Shown here piece by piece: positions 33,617 through 42,631 of a stretch of 64,000 nucleotides of DNA. The notes under the pieces were generated by a model. That model was given only the letters and a program-made list of their open reading frames with translations, made no database searches and was not told the DNA's origin. Every line of letters starts with the position of its first letter. Within the stretch, counting starts at the first letter, position 1. Both the position numbers and the translations under genes were made by a program. This stretch comes from Clostridia bacterium (GTDB taxonomy: Bacteria; Bacillota; Clostridia; Oscillospirales; CAG-272), in contig JAFUNJ010000009.1 of the NCBI GenBank assembly GCA_017482355.1, positions 1 to 64,000 on the forward strand. The letters are read 5' to 3'.

Positions 33617-34521
33617 ACTTCTTTTCTCCTGTTCCAAAGGGCGAGGAGCACCAGCAGACCGCCGGAGAGGCACATAGCCAGCAGATAAGGCCAGAGCACA
33701 AAGGTATCACCTGTATTGGGTGGGGGACTCTCTTCTCCGGGCGTTTCACTTTGATAGGCGTTGGTAATGGTGATGGTGGTACTGCTTTCGGTAACGGTCA
33801 CGGTGTAATCGCCTGGGATCTCCCGCTCCACCGCTTGCCATTTGCTGCCGTCGTCCTCTGCCGACCAGCTGTAGCACCAGTTATTGGCCGCCGAAAGGGT
33901 TTGAGTAGATTGCAGAACACCGTCCTTCAGGATCTCGATCTGAACGCTTTCCGGGCGTTTTTCGGGGTATTCGCTATCCTTCCATTGCTTGACCACCTTG
34001 TAGTTCAAAAGCTCCGGCCGCAGGCTGAAGCTCCGGCTTTTGGGATAGGCTGTTACACTGTATAGCGGCTCTTCGTTTTCATTGGTTTGGGGGATGACGG
34101 TGAGAACATCCTCGAAAACCACCGTTTCGGTTCGGACCGATTGGGTCAGGTACATTCCCGGCCGGATGCCGGAAAAGAAGACTCCGCCGGTCTCATCGGT
34201 GGCAGCCTTGAAGGTGGGGGCCAGTTGATCGGCGGTGGCGTAGGCCGAAAGGGTGGAGGCAATGTTTTTCCACTCCTCCCGGGTGGTGATGCCGTAGATA
34301 TTGACCGGATATTTTTTGAACTCTCCGGTGAGAGCAAAGGTACCGTCTGCAAAGACCTCGGCCACCCGAAAGGTTTTTACAGTAAGTCCCGGAAAGACCT
34401 GCTCTCCCCGGCGGTATTGCAGGGTCAGGGAGGCTTCCCGCTGGGGATCGATGGGCGCACCATGGGCGGTGGCGGTGAAAAACAGCAGAAAAATACAAAG
34501 AAAAGCAATGATTTTTTTCAT
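33613..34521 (-). CDS. LPXTG-type minor (probably basal) pilin
   Basis: 302 residues: Sec signal peptide (KKIIAFLCIFLLFFTATAHG), a first domain with pilin-like features, a Cna-B-type domain (about 170-255, VVKQWKDSEYPEKRPESVQIEILKDG), and a cell-wall sorting signal PPNTGD at about 267-272 followed by a hydrophobic stretch and RRKEV. The weak (PPNTG) signal and position after the class C sortase suggest the base pilin that ends polymerisation. It overlaps the sortase gene before it and the sortase-like gene after it, each by 4 bases. Confidence 0.85.
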   Translation of the reverse strand: MKKIIAFLCIFLLFFTATAHGAPIDPQREASLTLQYRRGEQVFPGLTVKTFRVAEVFADGTFALTGEFKKYPVNIYGITTREEWKNIASTLSAYATADQLAPTFKAATDETGGVFFSGIRPGMYLTQSVRTETVVFEDVLTVIPQTNENEEPLYSVTAYPKSRSFSLRPELLNYKVVKQWKDSEYPEKRPESVQIEILKDGVLQSTQTLSAANNWCYSWSAEDDGSKWQAVEREIPGDYTVTVTESSTTITITNAYQSETPGEESPPPNTGDTFVLWPYLLAMCLSGGLLVLLALWNRRKEV

Positions 34522-35378
34522 GATAATAAATCTTTACCTGCGCTTTCTTTCTTGATGGGTTTAAAAAGGACGATCAGCATCAGCACCAGCAGCATGGGCA
34601 GCGCAACGATGGGGGTGACGATCAGAACATCGATCTGGTAAGCGTCGGAGGTCAAATGGATGTGCTTTTGCTCCACGGTCTCGATCCGCTTGCCCCGTAC
34701 CAGCAGCCGGTCGGTGTTGATGCCGTAAGGGGTGCAGGTGAGCAGGGTGCAGAGATCCTCCCCCGGTACGATGGAAAGCTCCTCCATTTTGTTGGGGGCT
34801 ACGATCCGGATCTGATCCACTTGATAGGTCAGGGTCCGATCCAGAATGGTGACCTGAAAGGTGTCGCCCACCTCCATCCGGTCCAGATCGGTGAAAAGCT
34901 TGGCGGAGGGTAAGCCCCGGTGGGCAGAGACCACCGCATGGGTGCTCTCGCCGCCGATCGGTAGGCTGGAGCCCTCCAAATGGCCGATGGCCACATTCAG
35001 GATGGAATCATCGGTGCCGTGGTAAAGGGGCAGCTCCACCCCGATCTTACCGATGGTCACATAGCCCATCATGCCGTTGCCGTTCAGGTTCAGGGTCTCG
35101 TGATAACCGGCCACATTGGTATATTCCACCAAAGGAAAATCCTTGGCGTAAAGGCTTTTGTTATATTGTTCTGCAGCGGCAAAAAGCGCGGTGTAATCCG
35201 CCTCCGGAATGTATTCCAGCATGGTTTCGTAGTCTACGATGGCCTCCGATTGGGTACGCTGGTTCCAGAAGTTGCTGAGGGATGGGTATAACATTACGGA
35301 GAGGCCCACAAAAAATATCAAAAGCAATAAAAATGTGGACCATTTATTATTTTTTTTCTTTTTTTCAGGTGTGTTCAT
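34518..35378 (-). CDS. srtC: Class C (pilus) sortase
   Basis: 286 residues: N-terminal and C-terminal membrane segments (about 14-34 and 250-272) flank the sortase domain, the class C layout. The catalytic residues are visible: His in VVSAHRGLPSAKLF, Cys in LLTCTPYGINTDRLLVRG, and the Arg nine residues later. It joins pilin subunits through Lys isopeptide bonds at their LPXTG motifs. It lies between the backbone and basal pilin genes. Confidence 0.95.
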   Translation of the reverse strand: MNTPEKKKKNNKWSTFLLLLIFFVGLSVMLYPSLSNFWNQRTQSEAIVDYETMLEYIPEADYTALFAAAEQYNKSLYAKDFPLVEYTNVAGYHETLNLNGNGMMGYVTIGKIGVELPLYHGTDDSILNVAIGHLEGSSLPIGGESTHAVVSAHRGLPSAKLFTDLDRMEVGDTFQVTILDRTLTYQVDQIRIVAPNKMEELSIVPGEDLCTLLTCTPYGINTDRLLVRGKRIETVEQKHIHLTSDAYQIDVLIVTPIVALPMLLVLMLIVLFKPIKKESAGKDLLS

Positions 35379-35394
35379 GGGTCTCTCCCTAATT

Positions 35395-35437
35395 CCGCCC
35401 CGGGAAGGGAGGAATGAAATAGTTCTTCCCGGGGCGG
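35395..35437 (-). promoter_or_regulatory. Perfect 13-bp hairpin between backbone pilin and sortase genes
   Basis: CCGCCCCGGGAAG (35395-35407) and CTTCCCGGGGCGG (35425-35437) are perfect complements with a 17-base loop, immediately after the pilin stop codon. No T run follows in the direction of transcription, so it is unlikely to be a full terminator; it may stabilise pilin mRNA or partly attenuate downstream expression, raising the pilin to sortase ratio. Confidence 0.6.
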
Positions 35438-35459
35438 GTTGCGAAGTGTGCGGGGTTAA

Positions 35460-36872
35460 TTATGCCATTTTGGACATTCTTTTCTTCGCGATCAGAAGAA
35501 TGCCGGCGCCGATGACCAAAATGCTGCCGATGACAGTGAACAGCACGGTACCGATACCGCCGGTCTCGGGCAGGATGGAACCGGTCTTGTTTACGATCTG
35601 AACGCCGGTGCCAGCCTTATAAGCGCTGTTTTCCTCGGTGGCCTTCAGGTTGGAGGATTCAATTTTGAAATCTTTCCGGGCGGTCAGCTTGTTGTAGCCT
35701 TCGGGAGCAACGGTCTCTTCCAGATAGTAAGTAGTGCCGCCGTCCAGACCGGTAATGGTCGCTTTGCCGCCGGTAACTTCGATGGCTACGCCGGGTTCGA
35801 CGTCTTTGGCTACACGGTAGGTGCCGTCTGCTTCCTTCACAACTGCGATCTCTTCACCGCCAGTAGCTGCAGTATAAAGTCTGAATTCAGCACCGTCCAG
35901 CAGCTTGTTGTCTGCATCGGTCTTAACAAGATCGAACTCGTAGACGTAGGTATAGGTGAAATCGTGGGTGGTTTCGTTATTATCGCCGTATTTCAACCAG
36001 GTCTCGTTGTAATTGCCATCACCGGCAATATCTGCATCATCGTTGAGATAAGCAGTGTATTCTACAACGATTTCCTTTCCTACTGCCAGAGATGCAATAT
36101 AAGTATTATCAAAAGCAATCTCAAAAGCACACCCATCAGTGGTGCCGGAGGCAGTCACAGTATAGCTGGCTTCGGGAACAGTAGTACCATCAACTGTTAT
36201 GGCGGTGATAGCGGTATAGGTCAGGCCCTTCTCCATCTTATCGTGCAGAACATAGTTTTGGGCACCCTTCTGAACGGTGATGGTGGTTTTGAAGTTTACA
36301 GTCTGATAAAAATCAGCGTCGTTGGTCTCGCCCCATTCTTGGGTAGAGTCCTCCTGGACTTCCTTCTTTACTTCGGGCTTCGCATTCTTCTCCTGAACGG
36401 AAGCGTTGGGATCGGTCGTGGTCAAACCGCAGAACGCACCGAGGGAAGAATCAACCAGATAGTAGCCAAGGCCCAGCTCGCTGAAAACGATCTCTTCATC
36501 ATCAGCTGCGGCGGTTTTGGCTTCGCCCGTCACAGCGATCTTGTTGTTCTTAGCATAAGCCAGGGCGTCCTTGGCCAGCTGAGCGGAGGCATTCGCATCC
36601 AGCGTTACGCCGTCCTTCAGGGATACATACCCGTCAACGATCTGGAAGTACTCGCTTTTGCCGGTGAAGAAATTCACCCATGCCGTTACAGGCTTATAGG
36701 AATAAGCACTGTCTTCAACATAGCTTTCCAGGGTTGCCATCTGGTATACAGAGTAGGCTTGGTCTTTCACGGTATTAGTGATCGTAATAGTACCGGTGGT
36801 GTCTGCAAAGGTGGGGGCGCACAGGGCGCAAACCATCAATACAGCGCAAAGAATTGCTAAAAATCTTTTCAT
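35460..36872 (-). CDS. Backbone (major) pilin with isopeptide-type domains
   Basis: 470 residues. Signal peptide (KRFLAILCAVLMVCALCAPTFA), D1-like domain, a fimbrial isopeptide-formation D2 domain (about 165-300), and a SpaA/Cna-B D3 domain with the E-box YYLEETVAPEGYN near 385. It ends in the sorting signal LPETGG (about 433-438), a hydrophobic segment and KKRMSKMA. KPEVKKEV near 168 holds candidate pilin-motif lysines. These are the marks of sortase-polymerised Gram-positive backbone pilins such as SpaA or FimA. Confidence 0.93.
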   Translation of the reverse strand: MKRFLAILCAVLMVCALCAPTFADTTGTITITNTVKDQAYSVYQMATLESYVEDSAYSYKPVTAWVNFFTGKSEYFQIVDGYVSLKDGVTLDANASAQLAKDALAYAKNNKIAVTGEAKTAAADDEEIVFSELGLGYYLVDSSLGAFCGLTTTDPNASVQEKNAKPEVKKEVQEDSTQEWGETNDADFYQTVNFKTTITVQKGAQNYVLHDKMEKGLTYTAITAITVDGTTVPEASYTVTASGTTDGCAFEIAFDNTYIASLAVGKEIVVEYTAYLNDDADIAGDGNYNETWLKYGDNNETTHDFTYTYVYEFDLVKTDADNKLLDGAEFRLYTAATGGEEIAVVKEADGTYRVAKDVEPGVAIEVTGGKATITGLDGGTTYYLEETVAPEGYNKLTARKDFKIESSNLKATEENSAYKAGTGVQIVNKTGSILPETGGIGTVLFTVIGSILVIGAGILLIAKKRMSKMA

Positions 36873-36942
36873 GTTTCCTTTTTCCTTTCGTTAATTTGTT
36901 TTTATTTCCGGAAGTGTTCTTGGCACAAGCAATTTGCCGCGA

Positions 36943-39900
36943 TCAGAGGCTTTTTTTCAACCTCCTTTCGCGCTTGTGCCTCAACACACATCCGCATATC
37001 AGGGAGAGGACCACGATCAACGCTCCCCCGAATATGAACACTTGACTGGCATAGCTGCCGGTTGACGGCATTTCAGCGCCGCCGATGTTTACAAACGATG
37101 CGGTGGCATCGTTTTCCAAGGTACCTTCCACGGTGTTGCTCGGCTGCGGAGCAGCGCCATCGCTGCTGCATTCGGTGAAGAATCCATCGGTTTTTTGTTC
37201 CTTCACCGACCACACGGTGCCGTAAGGCAGGCCGTATACGGTCATGGAGTCTGCATCCTGCAGGTAGAAGGTGGCGATGCCCTCGGCAAACAGGATCTCT
37301 GTCTGCCCGTTAGGGCCGTCGCAAGCAAACCGTCCGTTGAGTGGCGTGCCATCGTGGGAGGCAACAACATCAAAACGGAAATGCTGGTTGGTTTCGGTGC
37401 GCTCCACCGTTTTGGTAACGGTCAGGTTGCGCACATTCCGGTTGGTAAAGGCCAGCGCATCGGCGGGCTCGGTACCGTTTTTCAGAATTGCGGTCACGGC
37501 GGGGCTTACAGTACCGTTTTCTTCGGTTACCGTAACCGCAAGGATGTAGAAGTCGGTGTCTATCCCGTTTTTTCCGGTGGCTCCTTCCTCTGCCACTATG
37601 TAGTAGTGGTCTCCGGCAGGCGTATCCTCCGGGAAATTTAAGGTCAGATTTGCGGCGGCGGCGCCCTCAGCCATGGTCACAGAAGTTTTCAAATATTTGC
37701 CGCCCTCTGCAAAGCTATGGTCCGTGAGGGAGACGATCTCCCGCAGATAGAAGGTAAATTCATATTCCCGGCCGTCGGGGTAAAGGAGGGTCTTTTCCAC
37801 CGGGATGTTGGTCTTAACGCCTGTTTTATCGTTGGTCACTCGGATGGTAGAGGTAAGTCCGGCGCCGATGGCTCCGGCTGCCCAGCCATCGGCCTCGCTC
37901 AGCACCAGCTCCTCGCTGGTGTAGGTCACGGTGTAGCCTGCAGCGGAGGAGGGATCTTCCTGCAGCGCCACCACCGAGCCGGCCAGAATGTTTTCCAGCC
38001 GCACCGTCTGCCCGGCGGCAAAGGTGAGCTTGCCCTCTTCCGTTACCGTGCCGGGGATCTCGGTGCCGTCGGCCAGGATCAGGGTGTAGGCGGTGCCGGC
38101 GGCCAGGGGCTGCTCATCCAGCGTGATGTTAAAGGTCACTTCCTTCGCCGCTTGATCTGCGGTATAATCCAGAAACTCTTTGGTCAGCTCCAGAGCGCCG
38201 TACTGCTTGGTATCGATGCTGTTGGTAAAATGGAAGTCGGTGTTGCCGAGGACGGTGTTCCGCAGATCACTTTCTGCGCCCTTGAAGGTGCCGGAGCTGA
38301 TCACAATATCGGAATAGACATCCCGGGTGACACTTTTTCCGTCGATGGTCACCTCCCCGTATTGGGAGGAGATGTTGGTGGGAAATACCTCCCGCACAAA
38401 GAAATCATCTGCATCTGCCGGCACATGATGGAAGATGGCAGTTTGATTGGCTTTAAGCTTGAAAATACTGTTTTCATCGGTATATTCTGTGGCGATCTCA
38501 TTGCCGTGGGCATCCAGAACGGAATAGGGTTCTCCGGGACCGAAGAGCAGATCCACACCGTTTTCCCGGTAGACCTGGAAATAGAAGTCCGGATCTCCCA
38601 ATACCTCCGGGGCCAGATCCCCGCTGAATTCCTTGGTGACCGAAACATAGTGCTTGCGGATCATGGGAATGTTGAAATTCATTTCGCAGACACCGGAACC
38701 GGCACCGCGCTCCATGTAGTAAAAATTCAGCGTGTGATGGGAATAGTCTTCGAAGGCTCCTATTTCGTTCAGCCCCTCTGTGCTGCCCAGAATCTCCGCA
38801 AAGGTCACCACCATGGAGGGGGTTTCGGAAATGTGACCGGTGGAAACATCCAGGTCGTAGTAAAAGACTTCGCCGGTGGTAAAGTCGATGGTGCCGCCCA
38901 CATGGCGATGAATGCCGGAAAGATCCAGGAAAAGCTGGCCGTCCACATAGATCCACACATCATCGTCGCCGATAAAATTAAAGATCATCTCCTGCTGGCC
39001 GTCCAGACCGGTCAGGCCGTCCTTGGGCTGCATGAAATCCAGATGCATATCCATGCCGAAGAAGAAATCGGTGGCTTCATCGTAATCGATGGAATAGATC
39101 AGATCCAGATAATCGTCGGTCTGGTTAAATTCAATGCCATTCAGGTCAAAATACACCTGTAGGGCTTCATTGTAGTCCCAGTTGGCAGCGCCGAATTTAT
39201 TGTCCATCAGGCTGATATAGGCGGTGATGGAATTATAGAGAGTCAGGTATTTGCTGCCCTCGCCGTTGTTATAACGAAAGAGCGCATTGGCGGCCACCTT
39301 CTGGAACCAGGCCCGGTCGATGGTGGTGGTCTGGGTGGTCTGGGCTTCAATGTCGTTGAAGGGTAGGAAGTTCCCAAAGGGATACATCAGGAAGTTAGAG
39401 GAGATCAGTTGCTTATACAGCACAAAGGTATCGGTCTCCGGATCAAATTGCGCATGATTGTTCCGGGAATTGAAGTGGTAGGCTCCGGTCTCCATATCCC
39501 GCCAGAAAAGCCCGTTGATATTGGTTTCGTTCTGTTTTTCGGCATAAATATTATCGCTGAAAAGGTACGCCAGGCTGGTGCCGTCGGCTAGGGCGGGGTA
39601 GCCGTCCTGCAGGGTAGAGAGCATGGCATCGCTGATGGGACTGTTGGCTCCGTTGGTCGTTTTGTTGATGGCCGAAGGATTGTTGGTGGTCACATTCCCG
39701 ATCTGGGTGGCCAGATCTACGGTGATGTTATTGCCGAAGTTCATGCCGAACCGGCTCAGGGAGGAGACGCTTTTGGTACCGCCGTCCTGCTGGAAGCCGG
39801 GGTATTTGGAATTGCTCAGGTACGGCTCGTTGATATTGGAGCCGTAGTTATAGAGGTTGATGTCGATCAGCTCGGAGGTGTCGGCGCTTTCTACAATGGT

Positions 39901-41376
39901 CAGCTTGTCCTTGTTGATCTCTGTATTGTCCTCCCCGGAGGTGGGGCCGGTGGTAAAGGTGACGGTCCCGATGGGCGAGGTGGAGGCCTTTGTGGTTTTA
40001 TAAAAATTTGCCGGGTTGACTGAAACAGAGTGGCCGGCCTCTACATCAGCAATGTTCAGGCGGTCGGTATCCCCGTGCCATACCAGCAGAATGAAGCCAT
40101 CGGCGGTGGCGGGCTCAAGGCTTAATTTGGAGCCCACCGAGCGGTATACGGCGCTGACATACAGGCCGGTCTCGTTTTTATCGATCACGATGGCATCCCA
40201 ATAGGAATAGTCCAGATAGGAGGTCATGACCTCCCGGACGGAGCCGCCATAGGAAACGGTAGTGAGGGCGTTGCTGTATTTATTGGCCTGAAAAACATTG
40301 ATGGAGCTTACTGTATCGTTGCTCATGGTGGCCGCCTGCCATAGCCAGCTGAGCGCATCCAGCTTGGAGGTGTCCTCAATGAGGATCTGCAGCCGGGGCC
40401 CCAGATCTTCGTAGTAAACATAGGCGGTGGTGGCCCGGAGGGAAAGGTTTTGATACCAGGCCTCGAACTCCGGAGAATCCATGTCGAAGCTCTCCATCTC
40501 CGCGAACACCTCATCCTCTGTGGGCAGAGCGGCAATCTCGGCTTTCACATTTTCCAGCTTGCCCTTTTCCCACTCGGTCAAGGAGCGCTCAATGGCAGAA
40601 TAGATGCTGCCGTAGCACAGGATGCGGGGATCTGAAAGCTCATAAATAAGCATTTCCACCTGATCGTTGCTGTTGCCTTGAATGACGGTGATGGCAGAAT
40701 CAATGGCGGTGATGATGCCGATATCGGTGCAGCTGCCCTTTCCGGCAGGATCCAGAAAAACAAGATCGCCGATCCGGGGGGAATAGCCGGCAGCCTCTGC
40801 CGCCAGCCCCTCTGCCTGCCAGGCGGTCAGCATGGCGTTGGCACCGGAATTATAAGGGACGATATCTCCGGTGATGCCGCCGTAATGGAGGCAGAAGGAG
40901 GCAAACATTGCCGACCAATCGCCGTAAGGATTGCCGTACCATTCGCCGTAACGGGTATACCCCCGGCGGCTGCCGTCCTCATTCAGCATATAATTGAGGG
41001 TACTTTCTCGGTATCCCAGCTGGCTTTCGGCAATGGCGGCAATATCTTGCCCCGCCTCGCCGGTCAGGGAGATCTCTGCAAAGGTGGCCTCCCAATCGGA
41101 GGCGGTCTCCAGATCCGCCGTATAGTTGGAATAGCAGGTGGCGATGTGGATATGCTCTTCCTTGCCCTCGGAGCAGGTCAGCCCATCGGCCATGCAGGCT
41201 TCGCTGTGGGTGTGCTCGCTGAGGCCGCAGAAGGCCTCGCCGGCCATGGTGATACCGACGATCTTCAGCCACCAGAACACGCCAACGATCACCACCAGCG
41301 AAAGCAGTAACAAAAGCGGTGTGCGACTGCGGAATGCTCTTTTATTCAGTTGTAAGGATTCCTTCACCGCTTGCAA
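36943..41376 (-). CDS. Giant LPXTG-type tip adhesin (fibro-slime and Cna-B-like domains)
   Basis: 1477 residues. A signal-anchor (about 20-42) is followed by a Cys/His motif (FCGLSEHTHSEAC). A CHAP-like domain spans ~110-205 (YGEWYGNPYGDWSAMFASFC), with Ser where active CHAP enzymes have Cys. A long beta-rich central part includes a fibro-slime/PA14-like domain at about 770-850 (FIGDDDVWIYVDGQLFLDLSGIHRHVGG). Several Cna-B/DUF5979-like repeats come before a sorting signal MPSTGS (1436-1441), membrane helix and basic tail. It is the first pilin gene of the operon, as usual for tip adhesins. The GDDDVWIYVDG motif suggests carbohydrate or calcium binding. Confidence 0.88.
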   Translation of the reverse strand: MQAVKESLQLNKRAFRSRTPLLLLLSLVVIVGVFWWLKIVGITMAGEAFCGLSEHTHSEACMADGLTCSEGKEEHIHIATCYSNYTADLETASDWEATFAEISLTGEAGQDIAAIAESQLGYRESTLNYMLNEDGSRRGYTRYGEWYGNPYGDWSAMFASFCLHYGGITGDIVPYNSGANAMLTAWQAEGLAAEAAGYSPRIGDLVFLDPAGKGSCTDIGIITAIDSAITVIQGNSNDQVEMLIYELSDPRILCYGSIYSAIERSLTEWEKGKLENVKAEIAALPTEDEVFAEMESFDMDSPEFEAWYQNLSLRATTAYVYYEDLGPRLQILIEDTSKLDALSWLWQAATMSNDTVSSINVFQANKYSNALTTVSYGGSVREVMTSYLDYSYWDAIVIDKNETGLYVSAVYRSVGSKLSLEPATADGFILLVWHGDTDRLNIADVEAGHSVSVNPANFYKTTKASTSPIGTVTFTTGPTSGEDNTEINKDKLTIVESADTSELIDINLYNYGSNINEPYLSNSKYPGFQQDGGTKSVSSLSRFGMNFGNNITVDLATQIGNVTTNNPSAINKTTNGANSPISDAMLSTLQDGYPALADGTSLAYLFSDNIYAEKQNETNINGLFWRDMETGAYHFNSRNNHAQFDPETDTFVLYKQLISSNFLMYPFGNFLPFNDIEAQTTQTTTIDRAWFQKVAANALFRYNNGEGSKYLTLYNSITAYISLMDNKFGAANWDYNEALQVYFDLNGIEFNQTDDYLDLIYSIDYDEATDFFFGMDMHLDFMQPKDGLTGLDGQQEMIFNFIGDDDVWIYVDGQLFLDLSGIHRHVGGTIDFTTGEVFYYDLDVSTGHISETPSMVVTFAEILGSTEGLNEIGAFEDYSHHTLNFYYMERGAGSGVCEMNFNIPMIRKHYVSVTKEFSGDLAPEVLGDPDFYFQVYRENGVDLLFGPGEPYSVLDAHGNEIATEYTDENSIFKLKANQTAIFHHVPADADDFFVREVFPTNISSQYGEVTIDGKSVTRDVYSDIVISSGTFKGAESDLRNTVLGNTDFHFTNSIDTKQYGALELTKEFLDYTADQAAKEVTFNITLDEQPLAAGTAYTLILADGTEIPGTVTEEGKLTFAAGQTVRLENILAGSVVALQEDPSSAAGYTVTYTSEELVLSEADGWAAGAIGAGLTSTIRVTNDKTGVKTNIPVEKTLLYPDGREYEFTFYLREIVSLTDHSFAEGGKYLKTSVTMAEGAAAANLTLNFPEDTPAGDHYYIVAEEGATGKNGIDTDFYILAVTVTEENGTVSPAVTAILKNGTEPADALAFTNRNVRNLTVTKTVERTETNQHFRFDVVASHDGTPLNGRFACDGPNGQTEILFAEGIATFYLQDADSMTVYGLPYGTVWSVKEQKTDGFFTECSSDGAAPQPSNTVEGTLENDATASFVNIGGAEMPSTGSYASQVFIFGGALIVVLSLICGCVLRHKRERRLKKSL

Positions 41377-41394
41377 TTACTTCTCCTTGTTATT

Positions 41395-41472
41395 GCCTTG
41401 CAAGGATAAAGCGAGTGAAAATACCCGAAATATACCGCTTTGAGGCGGGTTCGGATATCTCGCTCTACCCTA
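41395..41472 (-). repeat. Palindromic repeat element, copy B
   Basis: Read on the minus strand, this is nearly identical to the left 75 bases of the 927-1203 element. It can fold into one long hairpin: AGCGAG with CTCGCT at the base, CCGAA with TTCGG, and CCGC with GCGG around a CTCAAA loop. It lies in the pilus operon between the signal peptidase and tip adhesin genes, and its terminal TAG is the signal peptidase stop codon. Confidence 0.8.
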
Positions 41473-42051
41473 CTTTACAAACGAAAGCTTTGATAAGGGC
41501 CAGACCCGGAAAAGGATCTTGCCGATCATCTGATCATCGGTCACACATCCGATCACCGAATTTCGGCTGTCGATGGAGGTGTCTCGCTGATCTCCCATAA
41601 GAAAATACTGATTTTCGGGGACCTGATAGGGAAAGTCTATATCACAGTCTCCCAAGGCCTTAGTGATCAGATAGGGCTCTTCGATGGCGGCGCCGTTCAC
41701 ATAGACCGTGCCGTCGCTTTTGATGTCGATGTAATCGCCGGGGGTGCCGATGACCCGCTTGATCAGCGTTTTGTTGGAATAGGAAAATGCGCAGAGGTCG
41801 CCCCGTTTCAGACGGTCGGTCTTGATCAGCACCACGATATCCCCTTCCACCAGGGAAGGCTCCATGCTGGTACCGGTGATCTGCACTACCGGCAGCACCA
41901 GGGTGGCGATCAGCACCGCAATGGCGGCCACGATGATCAGGGCATAAACGGTGCTTTTGATCACCTGCTTATATCGCAGTTTGTAATTTTCCCGTTTCAG
42001 TTCTGCCCGGATGGCATCGGTGGTGGGCATCTGTTTTTTATTGATCGCCAT
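41470..42051 (-). CDS. lepB: Signal peptidase I
   Basis: 193 residues, one N-terminal membrane segment (about 32-55), then the S26 catalytic domain: TGTSMEPSLVEGD (catalytic Ser), KTLIKRVIGTPGDYI (catalytic Lys) and GDQRDTSIDSRNSVIG. It cleaves signal peptides; a dedicated copy at the head of a pilus operon is common and often needed for pilin processing. Start at ATG 42051 (MAINKKQ); it overlaps the upstream gene by 14 bases. Its TAG stop comprises the first bases of repeat copy B, so the last residues may have been altered by that insertion. Confidence 0.92.
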   Translation of the reverse strand: MAINKKQMPTTDAIRAELKRENYKLRYKQVIKSTVYALIIVAAIAVLIATLVLPVVQITGTSMEPSLVEGDIVVLIKTDRLKRGDLCAFSYSNKTLIKRVIGTPGDYIDIKSDGTVYVNGAAIEEPYLITKALGDCDIDFPYQVPENQYFLMGDQRDTSIDSRNSVIGCVTDDQMIGKILFRVWPLSKLSFVK

Positions 42052-42433
42052 CTTCTTCTCCTTGATCAAAAAACTCATTGAGCTTGGCATCGATCCGGGC
42101 CATCATCTCCGGGGAAAGAGGGGATGGCCGGGGAGTATCCTCCCAAACCGGCTCCTGCCGGTTCACAGGAACGGGAGCGCCCTGCTTCTCGCTCATCCGC
42201 TTGACATTCACAATGTATTGGGAAGCAGCGGCTTCGGCGGCTTCGAATACTCCGTTGAGCTTTAAAGCTGCTTCTGCAATGGAACCGGCCTCACTGGCGG
42301 TGATGGATCGGTTCGCCAGCTGCCTTTCCGCTGCTGCCAGCTTTTCCTGCAGATAGTTGACGCGCCTGGTCTGCTCCAGCAGCAGTTCCAGCAGCTCTTT
42401 GCGGCTTAATTTTTTTAAGTCCTTTTCTGTCAT
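42038..42433 (-). CDS. Coiled-coil protein heading the pilus operon
   Basis: 131 residues, no signal peptide. The N-terminal ~55 residues (LKKLSRKELLELLLEQTRRVNYLQEKLAAAERQL) form a predicted coiled coil, then an Ala-rich helical part (EAGSIAEAALKLNGVFEAAEAAASQY) and a Pro-rich acidic tail. Similar short proteins precede signal peptidase and pilin genes in other Clostridia; their role is unknown and database labels such as DNA repair protein are not supported by anything seen here. ATG 42433 is preceded by AGAGG. First gene after the operon promoter. Confidence 0.65.
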   Translation of the reverse strand: MTEKDLKKLSRKELLELLLEQTRRVNYLQEKLAAAERQLANRSITASEAGSIAEAALKLNGVFEAAEAAASQYIVNVKRMSEKQGAPVPVNRQEPVWEDTPRPSPLSPEMMARIDAKLNEFFDQGEEDGDQ

Positions 42434-42506
42434 GAACAAAACCTCTGCTATGCCGTGCCCGGAATAGCCGGTCGGCACCTATATTTATAGATACTTATAC
42501 ACTTTA

Positions 42507-42536
42507 ATTATATAAATTGCTATAATAAAAAGTCAA
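42507..42536 (-). promoter_or_regulatory. Promoter of the pilus operon
   Basis: On the minus strand TTGACT (42531-42536), 18-base spacer, TATAAT (42507-42512), in an AT-rich upstream region. About 70 bases of leader separate it from the coiled-coil gene. Confidence 0.75.
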
Positions 42537-42589
42537 TATAAAACAAATTGTTGGAAAAAATTACAAAAAATAACAAATTTTAGAATACA

Positions 42590-42628
42590 AAAAAGAGTAG
42601 AACGTAAAAAAATGTTCTACTCTTTCGG
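42590..42628. terminator. Terminator downstream of the SGNH hydrolase gene
   Basis: AAAGAGTAGAAC (42592-42603) pairs with GTTCTACTCTTT (42614-42625); on the minus strand it is followed by a T run, ending the 47.4-42.6 kb operon. Confidence 0.88.
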
Positions 42629-42631
42629 TTT

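Noticed and set aside
37717..39162. Open frame of 481 codons on the plus strand
   Set aside because: Antisense shadow of the 1477-residue tip adhesin; Gly/His/Gln-rich composition without domains.
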